Assembly: GCA_000310025.1 (NCBI GenBank)
Contig: FN649729.1
Span: 5,350,515-5,414,514 of the forward strand
DNA from: Ectocarpus siliculosus
Lineage: Eukaryota; Sar; Phaeophyceae; Ectocarpales; Ectocarpaceae
Direction: 5' to 3'
Length of the DNA: 64,000 nt
A program made the position numbers and the translations under genes. This document shows positions 20,301-26,800 of the stretch, one piece after another. How positions within the stretch are numbered: the stretch's first letter is position 1; each line of letters starts with the position of its first letter. Below the pieces are notes generated by a model. It saw nothing but the letters and a program-made list of their open reading frames with translations. It was not told where the DNA came from and made no database searches.

Positions 20301-22505
20301 GCAACGGCCGTTCGTCTCACAATGAGTACCTTGGCACCGAGTTGGTTTTTCGGTGATATCTCCGCACAGAGCGAAGCATCAGCAACTGTAAAGCTATCCC
20401 CCGCGAGCTGGGTGCTTGGTCCGCCTTGTGTGGCGGCTGATCGAGACCACAGGGCAGTGGGAGGCACGGCAACTGAGGTGGCGAGAGTCAACAGCACCTT
20501 GAAAAACCCCACCGCGCCAACAACCAGCTTTGTTTGCTCTTTTTTGCCCATGCCGCAACTTTGGTTCATGGATGCTCCCTCGCCACACACTGAAACAACA
20601 GCGATGACAAAGGTATCCGCCACGAGCTATGTGTATGGTCCGTCTTGTGTGGTGGTTGATACAGACCAGAAGGCTGACGGGCGGTCAGAGGTTGTGAGCC
20701 CGAGAGTGGTGGACAAGCGGAAAAAATGACCCGCCGCGTCTCCAAGCATATTTTTTGTTCTTTTTCCCCGTGTTGCAACTTTGGTTCATCGATGCTCCCT
20801 CGTCACACACCGAAGCAACAGCGATGACAAAGGTATCCGCCATGAGCTGTGCGTCTGATTCGTCTTGTGTGGTGATTGATACAGACCAGGACGCTATAGG
20901 TCGCCCAGAAGTTGGGTTCGCAAAAGTTGACTGTGCACCAAAAAGACCCACCGCTGCTGCGTCCAGGCTCTTTCGGCTCGTTTGCCGCTTGTTTGCCGCA
21001 CACACATCGGGTTGTCCACCTGGTCAGCCGAATGACAACATTACGTCTATCGCCGAGGCTACTGACTCCGTACCAGTCACATGACACGACTCGTGCGAAT
21101 ACCGTTAGAGTTTGCGGGGATCATCCGTCGAGATATTCAAGTTTGTGGGCAAGTGTCATGTGTTGTGACAGAAAAAGGACAACAAAAAAGGACCGTCCCA
21201 TCCTGTCACAAAGTTGCCCAAAAAGGGACAGGATGGGGCGATCTTTTTTCGCTGTCCCTTTTCGGGAGGTTCAAAAATGCAAAAAAAGACCACGTAACAA
21301 GTGGTTCTTGGTCAGTTGTCCCTTTTTGAGAAAAGGGACAGCCCAAAAAAGGACAGCTTAACAAGTGGCCTAACTGTTGCGAGCAGGGGGGATGTTAGAT
21401 ATACTCGCAGCAGTATCTGGTCGTGAGGATCCCAGGGGGATACGTGTTGGGAATTTCGTGTGTTGCAGGGTACCATCGGTGCGGTCACGGGGACCCTTTT
21501 GGCGTGGTTGGTGCGATGAAGCTTGCGTGCGTGCTGCGCTCACTTCTTCCTCTCTCTCTCCACCACCACCACCGTCTCTCTCCAATCAAGTTTCCTTCTC
21601 CCACTCTCTCTCCAACTCTCTCTCAATCTCTCTCTCTCGGCCTAACACGGCCGACTACCCAGTGCCCCAAGTAACGTCCAGAACGTGCTTGCTGCACCCC
21701 GCGTAGTTTACCTTTCAACCACTGTAACTTATTTCCACTCGATATGGATGTTTTCTTTCACCGTGACAGTCATCACATATTCCGCGGCCTGTTGAAGCGG
21801 ACTTTTGTTTGTGTACACTACAATTACCTTCTCTCCAGGGCCTCCCAACTGCTCTTCAATAGAGCTGTCGCGACTCACCACGAGATCCTGCTCTTTGTAT
21901 AGACGCTTCTTGGCTTTGAACTTGCAGCGATAGGCGGCAGCAGCGTGCGCTGCTCCTTTCTCGCTGAGCCATTGGCGGACCGTGTCCGAACTCGCCTCTC
22001 CGAATTTCTGTCGCACCTCCGTGGAGTTTGCCCTGTTGTTGTGTTCATGCATGCATACGCTTGATGTTAGCAATGACTGGAGACGACGCATATACCGTTG
22101 GCGTTGAGAACTTAGCGATCAGCTAACACATATTTCAATCCGAGTAACGCAATTGCAAGGGGGGGGCATGCATGTCCATTCCAATGTTGTTGTGCGTTTC
22201 AACGTATCTACTCATCCCTACGGTGTTGGGTGTGACCACACAATCGCAAAAGTCGATGTTCTGGCAATGAACAACAGATGCAATTTTGGGATGGAGCATG
22301 GATACGACCTTTGCGTCAGCTACGTATCGTCTGTCGACGTACAGCAGTGTACCTGTTGATCTCGTTCTTGAGGACCTGCCCCTGGTATCTGCATGGCGTC
22401 CCGCCAGTGTCGTCGAGCTCCAGGCCAAAAGTAAGGCTGCAATGTCCAGGCCCGTACAAGAACGCCGGCAAAACATCAGACCGGCGGAGGAGAGAACCTT
22501 TGGTA
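2176..22505 (-). CDS. Large multi-exon IQ/WW/EF-hand/zinc-motif protein gene
   Basis: Minus-strand gene, at least 26 exons, first exon not found. Predicted exons 5' to 3': 22505-22353, 22032-21828, (intron with copia element), 16027-15873, about 15771-15736, 15534-15337, 14692-14606, 14183-14059, about 13804-13761, 13677-13535, 13456-13318, 12776-12583, 12094-11963, one uncertain exon near 11895, 11471-about 11370, 10990-10883, 10669-10622, 10059-10013, 9064-8950, 8437-8288, 7959-7882, 7830-7660, 7216-6917, 6696-6563, 5977-5827, 4339-4184, 3821-3723, 3405-3298, 3042-2176. Most junctions agree in phase with good GT/AG sites; junctions near 15736, 13761 and 11895 do not close. Domain order: unknown N-terminal region, degenerate EF-hand, IQ and basic helices, Glu/Lys coiled coil, two WW-like segments, C2-C2 zinc motif, acidic low-complexity tail. 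IQ motifs bind calmodulin and WW segments bind Pro-rich ligands, so a cytoskeletal or signalling scaffold is a reasonable guess, not shown. Confidence 0.75.
3298..3821 (-). CDS. Two exons: second WW-like segment and split C2-C2 zinc motif
   Basis: Exon 3723-3821 (33 codons) encodes a WW-like strand pattern (WEVIPGSYNLHYYFNP then QWSQP) and ends in VICK at a GTGAGA donor. Exon 3298-3405 (36 codons) begins ECDLQF and ends at a GTGAGG donor. Joined, they give C-x2-C, 16 residues, C-x2-C (VICKEC...FCDTCY), which is a plausible zinc-binding pair of knuckles divided by the intron. Both exons are phase 0 at both ends. The zinc motif exists only after splicing, which supports the model. Confidence 0.75.
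4184..4339 (-). CDS. Exon with first WW-like segment
   Basis: A 52-codon exon of the IQ/WW gene, phase 0 at both ends, acceptor CCAG upstream and a strong GTAAGA donor. The protein runs through a basic helix (RITQKRAKEVYTKHFD), then an aromatic cluster and LWEKPTGLGGWDV. The spacing of aromatic residues and the WEKP end resemble the last strands of a WW domain, but the first signature Trp is not in place. I call it WW-like only. Confidence 0.7.
4345..5395. repeat. Degenerate AATCAC-type repeat array in a long intron
   Basis: About 1 kb of imperfect short units built around GTGAATCACAAAGAGAAGCATC, with unit lengths drifting between roughly 15 and 35 bp. It fills most of the intron between exons 5827-5977 and 4184-4339 of the IQ/WW gene. 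The same core, (A)GTGAATCACAA, recurs in another intron of this gene at 9085-9490. No coding potential is visible. Confidence 0.75.
5827..7216 (-). CDS. Three exons: coiled-coil and IQ region
   Basis: Exons 6917-7216 (100 codons), 6563-6696 and 5827-5977 of the IQ/WW gene. The junctions close in phase: the second ends in AG and the third supplies the missing A of an Arg codon. The first carries EEQRVEQWQIEWAEKGEKRA, the second is acidic/helical (MADDVEADLEAPEALD), and the third is a Glu/Lys coiled coil ending in AARTIQQMYYVF, an IQ-like start. Length and charge pattern suggest an extended helix. Donors GTATGC and GTGAGT are good; the donor of the first exon (GTCGAG) is weak. Confidence 0.75.
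7660..9064 (-). CDS. Exons with IQ-like and basic/acidic helical segments
   Basis: Exons 8950-9064, 8288-8437, 7882-7959 and 7660-7830 of the IQ/WW gene. The first encodes SSKLQRLWRARRQRRRLEAE, an IQ-like basic helix. The second is a 50-codon helix (SREAREAEVYKRQLMAWFKE) ending at a GTGCGC donor directly followed by an (AAC)n tract. The third is highly basic (ETRRRKQAAAER). The fourth has a conserved-looking stretch VERVTAVQAKLKEMG; its 5' end is uncertain because its best in-phase acceptor leaves an intron of only about 51 bases. All four are phase 0 at their shared junctions. Confidence 0.65.
8219..8277. repeat. (GTT)n microsatellite at a donor site
   Basis: Roughly 18 GTT units on the + strand ((AAC)n in gene orientation), starting a few bases inside the intron after exon 8288-8437. 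If this donor were skipped, the frame would run on into a poly-Asn tract before its stop. Confidence 0.9.
9085..9490. repeat. GTGAATCACAA repeat array in intron
   Basis: About 400 bp of imperfect units such as AGTGAATCACAAGCTTGAAG, mostly 20-30 bp long, in the intron between exons 10013-10059 and 8950-9064. It shares its core with the array at 4345-5395. The remaining intron to 10012 is ordinary sequence. Confidence 0.8.
10013..12776 (-). CDS. Middle exons with tandem IQ motifs
   Basis: Exons of the IQ/WW gene: 12583-12776 (LLGLMLQKRPLKDLLRPASR and a Trp/Phe-rich helix), 11963-12094 (WKRLVRRRKHCARLM), about 11370-11471, 10883-10990, 10622-10669 and 10013-10059. The exon near 11400 carries ETIQRVYRGYLGRLVA and exon 10883-10990 carries CVQRFFRGALGRKRA. 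Both fit the IQ consensus (I/V/L-Q-x3-R-G-x3-R). Both exons reach CAG followed by GCGAGT, so the introns may use GC donors; alternatives three codons on start with GTT or GTC. A junction exon near 11895 is needed for phase but is ambiguous. Confidence 0.65.
11320..11362. repeat. (AAC)n microsatellite in intron
   Basis: About a dozen AAC units on the + strand ((GTT)n in gene orientation), adjacent to the 3' end of the IQ exon near 11370-11471. It is the mirror orientation of the tract at 8219-8277. Confidence 0.9.
13318..16027 (-). CDS. Upstream exons including a degenerate EF-hand
   Basis: Exons 15873-16027 (FNAYVARTQYKGKRKFQARW), 15736-15771, 15337-15534 (66 codons, ending LQKLGE), 14606-14692 (29 codons), 14059-14183 (WGFALYSSPDSFDPESND), about 13761-13804, 13535-13677 and 13318-13456 (FEKREELNRILDEAWEAV). 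Joining 15337-15534 to 14606-14692 gives a helix and loop reading FDADGAGKVDWRCMVFML. It keeps D1, D3, G6 and hydrophobic 8 of an EF-hand but lacks acidic residues at 5 and 12, so calcium binding is doubtful. The 36-nt exon 15736-15771 and the 44-nt exon at 13761 do not fit phase perfectly, so alternative sites or sequence errors are likely there. Confidence 0.65.
16533..16537. repeat. Left target-site duplication ACCAC
   Basis: Five bases directly before the 5' LTR, repeated exactly after the 3' LTR at 21718-21722. Five-bp duplications are standard for copia integrases. Confidence 0.9.
16538..16862 (+). repeat. 5' LTR
   Basis: 325 bp, TGTTAGATAT to GTTTACCTTTCA. It contains a CT-rich stretch (CTCTCTCTCC units) and matches the 3' LTR at all but one position by eye (GCGTGCGAGCT here against GCGTGCGTGCT). 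The primer binding site should lie just downstream at 16863, but I could not match it to a specific tRNA. Confidence 0.95.
16958..17329 (+). CDS. Gag N-terminal frame
   Basis: 123 codons from ATG, starting MEDIDLSALSGEELQQKVEE, with a helical acidic start and a Pro/Thr/Gly-rich middle (GNPATPTGNPVPPTGN). It ends at TAA and the following Gag frame (17344) is in another register, so the Gag of this copy is probably split by a frameshift. Retrotransposon Gag is a structural particle protein; the N-terminal region is typically poorly conserved. Confidence 0.6.
   Translation: MEDIDLSALSGEELQQKVEEIVQQRVQAELEANRINEGEVTIAQPPAGNPATPTGNPVPPTGNQPSPSSQGTPATFNDPSSVAHIVAQAAKATAEAIAQQQGFARSGTLRVNPGSESNLGLVV
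17344..18330 (+). CDS. Copia-type Gag core with zinc-knuckle-like motif
   Basis: Open frame continuing to 18699. The first 200 codons are a helical Gag domain of the copia type (WKIVTEFYQEKKQSEKSRLE, then a segment with SPQDYIARSEALRLRL). Around 18090-18135 it has C-x2-H-x4-H-x4-C (FCRYHQSELHTNEQC), which resembles a nucleic-acid-binding knuckle in an unusual order. A Gly/Arg-rich tail follows (GGSRGGGGSQRGGRPPPGPG). After it the frame passes quickly into RT with no protease or integrase between. Confidence 0.75.
18560..19758 (+). pseudogene. Reverse transcriptase remnant, interrupted
   Basis: The RT begins in the upstream frame (DLRVPKSYKEAMASEHRHLW) and runs into TAG at 18697-18699. It then continues in the same register through 19758. 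Copia hallmarks are present: HFDIEQAFVRSELEEDVYMR, KSLYGLRQASRQW and the catalytic HVDDIF. The end enters RNase H (GYADADFASKAADRRSVSG) and stops after a short out-of-frame tail. The premature stop and the missing integrase make this copy unable to move by itself. Confidence 0.85.
19740..19916 (+). pseudogene. RNase H C-terminal fragment
   Basis: A second frame reads VKHIDVRHHFLRELVERKE and ends FLTKSLPKDVFESHRDF, the usual C-terminal end of copia pol. The frame change at about 19745 joins it to the N-terminal half of RNase H, and the middle of the domain, which carries catalytic acidic residues, is missing. The element therefore has an internal deletion with frameshift. Confidence 0.8.
20148..20200 (+). 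repeat. Left terminal inverted repeat (53 bp)
   Basis: Reverse complement is identical to 21318-21370 over the full 53 bases; the match ends at GGGAC on the left arm. Confidence 0.93.
20330..20940 (+). repeat. Three imperfect ~220-bp tandem units inside the TIR element
   Basis: Units start near 20338, 20555 and 20775. The second and third are closely similar (GCAACTTTGGTTCATSGATGCTCC followed by GCGATGACAAAGGTATCCGCC); the first is more diverged. Open frames across them are a by-product of the repeats, since no transposase motif is present. Confidence 0.75.
21318..21370 (-). repeat. Right terminal inverted repeat (53 bp)
   Basis: Exact inverted copy of 20148-20200, followed by the TAA duplication at 21371-21373. 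Confidence 0.93.
21380..21392 (+). other. Polypurine tract before 3' LTR
   Basis: GCGAGCAGGGGGGA directly abuts the 3' LTR at 21393. A purine run in this position primes plus-strand synthesis in LTR elements. It lies outside the nested TIR element, so it is preserved. Confidence 0.7.
21393..21717 (+). repeat. 3' LTR
   Basis: 325 bp, starts TGTTAG and ends TTTCA; one substitution against the 5' LTR by eye. It is followed by the ACCAC target duplication at 21718-21722. Confidence 0.95.
21828..22505 (-). CDS. N-terminal exons of the IQ/WW gene, upstream of the copia insertion
   Basis: Exon 22353-22505 reads FLYGPGHCSLTFGLELDD and ends at a GTACAC donor after AG. Exon 21828-22032 supplies the G of that codon and reads STEVRQKFGEASSDTVRQWL to GGPGEK at a GTAATT donor (phase 0). 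The next phase-0 acceptor on this strand with coding sequence is 16027, beyond the copia element. The joined reading EEQLGGPGEK-GAFNAYVART keeps frame, so I assign these exons to the same gene. If the donor is not used, the frame ends at TAA 21729-21731, which would make this a separate small gene. No domain is recognised, and the true first exon is not found. Confidence 0.55.
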
Positions 22506-23816
22506 CTACCGGCAGCCATGTGTGGGCAACGAGCGCCGGGTGCCGCTGTGTTCTTATGAGAAAACAACCATGTGCGGCGGGAAAAAGTACCAATCCTCCC
22601 GAACGGGTACGTAACGGCCGCGAACCATATTTGATCGCCGGGCTGCCGGCCTACAGCCTACAGCCATTAATCTCACTTCTATTATAGCGGATTCGGGTTT
22701 AGAGTAGCGAAGTTCTCGAAAGTCTCGAGCAAACCGGTATTTGGTCCACAAAACAGCGCGAGAATACATTATCCGGTTTTCGGGTTGAGAACTTTGCGAC
22801 ATCGATCCGCAGACTCTGCGCCATTTAACAGACGTATAGTAGTTGTGTGTTTTTCGTTGCAACACCACCTTCGACCTCAACCAGCAGTGAACCGACAGAT
22901 GGGTCCGCATCGTGTTCACATGCCCCTGTTATCCAGGGAAGGAAGTAGTGTGCATGTTGGAAAGTTCCGCGATGACCGTAGGTGGATTCACTCTGCATGT
23001 CGAGGGTTGCTTGCGTCGAAGGGTTGTTAGCTACAACATGTTGGGAACCTACACACGCAATAAGGTACCGTCATAGACTACTGTACAATAGGCCCACAGG
23101 GACGCGGAATGTCAAACGGAAATGAGGCGACCCCCCCTCACGAATTATCTTTTAGCTATTCATGACAAACACAGAGGCTACCCGTTCGAGATATACCGAC
23201 GGTCGAACGGGATGTGATTCTTGCACTCTTCCCTCAAATTCATGCCATGGCTCACTTCCGCGGAGGCAGACTGTATGTAGAGTGCAACCGAGCACGGTAG
23301 CATGGTACGCTCGTATTGTTCTCTTTCAAAAACTGTGGGGTGCGCCCCTATCGCACTCTCCCTCATTGACTACATAGAGGGTTTTTGGCCCCAACCCTGC
23401 CGCTTCCACGTAGACTGTAACTATCACCATTTGCACACGCTACGCTGTTCCGGCAAAAGCCCGCCGCCCCTCGGTGCTCATCAGACGGCACGGTAAAGCC
23501 GCACAAACTCTTGTGGCACACCTACACGTTAGTCGGCAGCTTCCAAAAACACACAGAATGTTGGAGACGAGACGCGAAAGAAGACACTCTTTGAGACAAC
23601 ACGCAACAAGAAGACGCTCGCAATTTCACATAGACAAATTCACCTTGAATCCCATTCCATAGACTTGTAACGACGCAAAAATGAAGCAGCCACCGAAGAT
23701 CTCGTTCGGCCAGCGATGCCGCTATGTGGCTATCCCGAAAAACAAAACAAAGAGAGACACGTCACAACAAAAGAAAACACACGTTGGAGTCTATTGGTAC
23801 AAGGAACACCAGATCA
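22506..23816. other. Spacer between two minus-strand genes
   Basis: No convincing exon. It should hold the unidentified first exon and promoter of the IQ/WW gene and the 3' UTR of the cupin gene. Open frames at 22554-22919 and 22785-23030 lack exon-like composition and clean splice sites. Confidence 0.4.
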
Positions 23817-26800
23817 TCAATCGTCTGCAGGGTAAAGGTAACCCTCTTTCAAGAGCGAGTGCAGCAGAGTCTCCACCCCCTCGCCCTGCTCCCCCACCAG
23901 CGCCGGCCCCAGCTCCCGCGGTGACAAGCGCGGAAAGTCGCACACCAACGCCGCCGCGAAAGCCATCTCTTGCGGCACAGGGAAGTCGGTGCCGTCTACG
24001 AAGAGAGTAGCACCTGTGGCGGTTTCGCAGGGGAAGCGTGCAACACGGCTCGACCAATCGATGATGGCTGCCTTTGGGGTATGTTACAGAGGTGCACAAG
24101 GCTGCTGCTGATGCTGCTGCGCATCTTTACGCGTGTTCCCGCCTAACCTACGATTGCTTCCTCGTAACTGCTGTCGGAAAAAAAAGCTCTGCCGCAGCTC
24201 ACCACCTCTACCGCACGTTATCGCCGTCCTCACCTTGTCCCGGCCCCTCGTGCTCGACAAAGGCAAACGTCAGCCCCTCCGCGTGGTACACGAACGGCCC
24301 CAACCCGTCCCCGCTCCCCGCCCCACCCCCCGATTCAGACTCCTTGTGGAACGCCCTTTTCACAGCGGCCGTCACGTCCTTGGGGAGTTGGTAGCCAAAG
24401 GACAGGCCTTGTTCGTCGTCCATTGGCACCGGGTAGCCAGAGTGGTCTCGTCGCGACCTTGGGGGTGGACGGGGGCGGACATGCTGAACATGGGTGTTGT
24501 CTGTCATCTGATGCGCTTATTGTGTCTGCCCCGTGCGACGGTGGCCTATGGCTACGGTCGTTTCTTCTGTGTAGTATACGGACGTGCTGGAAACAAAGGT
24601 TGCATGGGCTGTTGGGGGGGGGGTCAAGTACCGAAAGAGGGTAGACTGCACATCAAGAGGGGGCATGGGTACACAAACACCTGCAGCAACAGATCCAGCG
24701 GCATGAGCAGCAGCAGCAGCAGCAGCAGCAGCGTAACCCTAATTGTTATGAATAGCGCCCACCAACCCCCACCACCACCCAGCAGCCCACCCACCAACAC
24801 TAGCAACAACAGCAATAGACAGTGACAGTAGCAGCAGCAGCAGCAGCAACAACAGCTACTGCAATAACAGCGACAGTGCCGTAAGCGCCAACTCACCTGG
24901 TGACCTGAGCGCCGAACCACCTGTCGAACGCGACGTCATCATCGAGCGCCGCCAACAAAGCTTCCCGTACCAACCCCTTGGCCTTAGACACCGCCTCTCT
25001 CGATATCAAACCTGACACGTGATCCAGCCAAAGGGCAGCGCAGCATCAACAAGACAAACATGTGAGGCAGCAGTTTTGTGAACAAAATATAATTAGTGTG
25101 TTTGTGTTCATCCCATCTATTCTGGCGCCAGTCTGCCCATCATTTCGGTGTCCGATGATATGGTTGACGCATCAACCGGCGTCACGCATGATATTTTTTT
25201 CTTATTTTCTAATGTTCTCCTAGGTATGTCATAACGAATGGAGTAAACAATAAAATCGAGGTCTGTTCGGGCACCCAAGGAGGCGAAAATGCTGATCGCT
25301 CTCTCCGAAACGACGTGCGGATAGTTTGAAGGGCTTGCGGATTCGTGAAGGGCGCGACCGACCCAAAACACGTTCGACGTAAACCGCCTCGCCAAGCGCC
25401 TTTCGCGGCTGAGAACGTGAGGCACCCACGCCAGGCCTCCTCTCTGTCTGTCTCTGTCTGTCTCTTTCTCTTTCTCTGCCTGTCTCTTTCTCTGTCTGTC
25501 TCTTTCTCTCTGTCTCTGTCTCTCTCTCTCTTTCTTTCTCTCTCTCTCTCTTTCTTTCTCTCTCCCTCTCTCTCTGTCTCTGTCTCTCTCTCTGTCTGTC
25601 TTTCTCTCTCCCTCTCCCTCTCACCGTGACTCTCTTGTCTCTTGAGGTTAGGGTCTTGGAAAAAATCGTCCGGTTTTGTCGCAGTCGAGCCCACGTGTTC
25701 GCCGAAAAACGATACGAGGTCTCGAACCGACGGAGCCCGAAATCCAACTGAGTACGTCATGCACTCCTGAAAAAAATAAAAAAAAGTGGAAAAGCGCCCG
25801 GCGCGGGTAAACAAGAGCACGCCACAAAACATCCATCGTTTTGCGCCAACCAAGACAATTCGCCCAATGCTACACCGATTGTGGTGAGGAAGGCGGGCGT
25901 GGTGCAGCCTAAATCGCTATCCGCCGTGCTTATCAAAGGGGCAGTTTCGCCTATATAACTTGTAGAGCAACTGCTCTTGGTATAATACCTGCCTCCTCTG
26001 CATGAGGCAACCGACCGGGTGGAGGCTACTACGAACACCGCTCTGGACACCGATTCTTTAAGCAATGAAAACAAAAGTTTGTAGTCCGCTGTAGAAACCA
26101 AATCATGGGCCACGTTCAGGCTTCTGCCAAAGCCAAACCGAACAATCTCAATTTCATTCCGACTTCCGAACCGTGAGGATCTACGGAATCGCACCTCGTC
26201 TTGGCTAACGCCGTAGTGGGCGAGTCTTGGGGGAAGGTACAGCGCGTCTCCGGGTTCGAGTACCCATCCCTGTTCATGGTCGGCGATGGGTTGCAAAAAC
26301 GAGGCGTTTTCGGTTCAGCAGAGAACCGAGTGAAACCGTCAAATACTCGACGAAAAGTCAGATATTGATTAGGTCACGAAGAGAACATCAAACAGATACA
26401 CCAGTAGAACGAAACCCTGGGAGACGGCTCAACTGTCGTTAGCGGGTACACATGCGAGTGCTCTGTAGGGGGCATGACAGGTGGGGAGAGTTTGACGTGC
26501 CGAAGGGTAGCCGGGAGGATCCGACAAGAGCAGCTGAACCCCACGAACCAAGATCAACCCTGCAACTCTCTTTGTGACTCTTGATTTCATTCGACTGGTC
26601 CACAAAAATAGGATTAGGTGTCCTGCTTTGGTGTGCGGACGGTCGAGACCCACAACGCCGCATAACACATCGATAATTCGCGTGTACAAATATCCACCCG
26701 ATGGGAGCATACCTCAGACTTCTTGAACTCCGCCAGTACTCTGATGTCGATGTCTTTGACTAACCGCTCCTCTTCCTCCTCGCCCGAAGTGAATGAGTCC

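Larger units (their letters stand above)
20148..21370. mobile_element. Nested TIR element (Harbinger-like MITE candidate)
   Basis: A 1,223-bp insert with perfect 53-bp terminal inverted repeats (20148-20200 and 21318-21370) beginning GGCCACTTGTTAAGCTGTCC. It is flanked by TAA on both sides (20145-20147 and 21371-21373). Three-bp TWA target duplications and GG...CC termini are the known hallmarks of PIF/Harbinger transposons. No transposase frame is present; the interior has three imperfect tandem units of about 220 bp and another short palindrome near 21200-21240. It sits between pol and the 3' LTR of the copia element, so it either inserted into this copy or travels with the family. Confidence 0.85.
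16538..21717 (+). mobile_element. Ty1/copia LTR retrotransposon, deletion derivative
   Basis: Complete element bounded by 325-bp LTRs that start TG and end CA, with a 5-bp target duplication ACCAC at 16533-16537 and 21718-21722. Inside are Gag-like frames, a reverse transcriptase and scraps of RNase H, in the order of copia pol. The protease and integrase expected between Gag and RT are absent: Gag's zinc-knuckle tail passes into RT within about 150 codons. RT is broken by an in-frame TAG, and RNase H has lost its middle. The element lies in an intron of the minus-strand IQ/WW gene, in antisense orientation, and carries a nested TIR element. It is non-autonomous; with one visible LTR difference it must have inserted recently. 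Confidence 0.93.

Noticed and set aside
20244-20729. 161-codon open frame inside the TIR element as a possible transposase
   Set aside because: Its sequence consists of the internal tandem units and has no DDE or nuclease-type motif.
25209-25853. Long minus frame with Arg-Glu repeats
   Set aside because: It is read-through of a GAGA/CAGA simple repeat past the donor of cupin exon 25625-25766.
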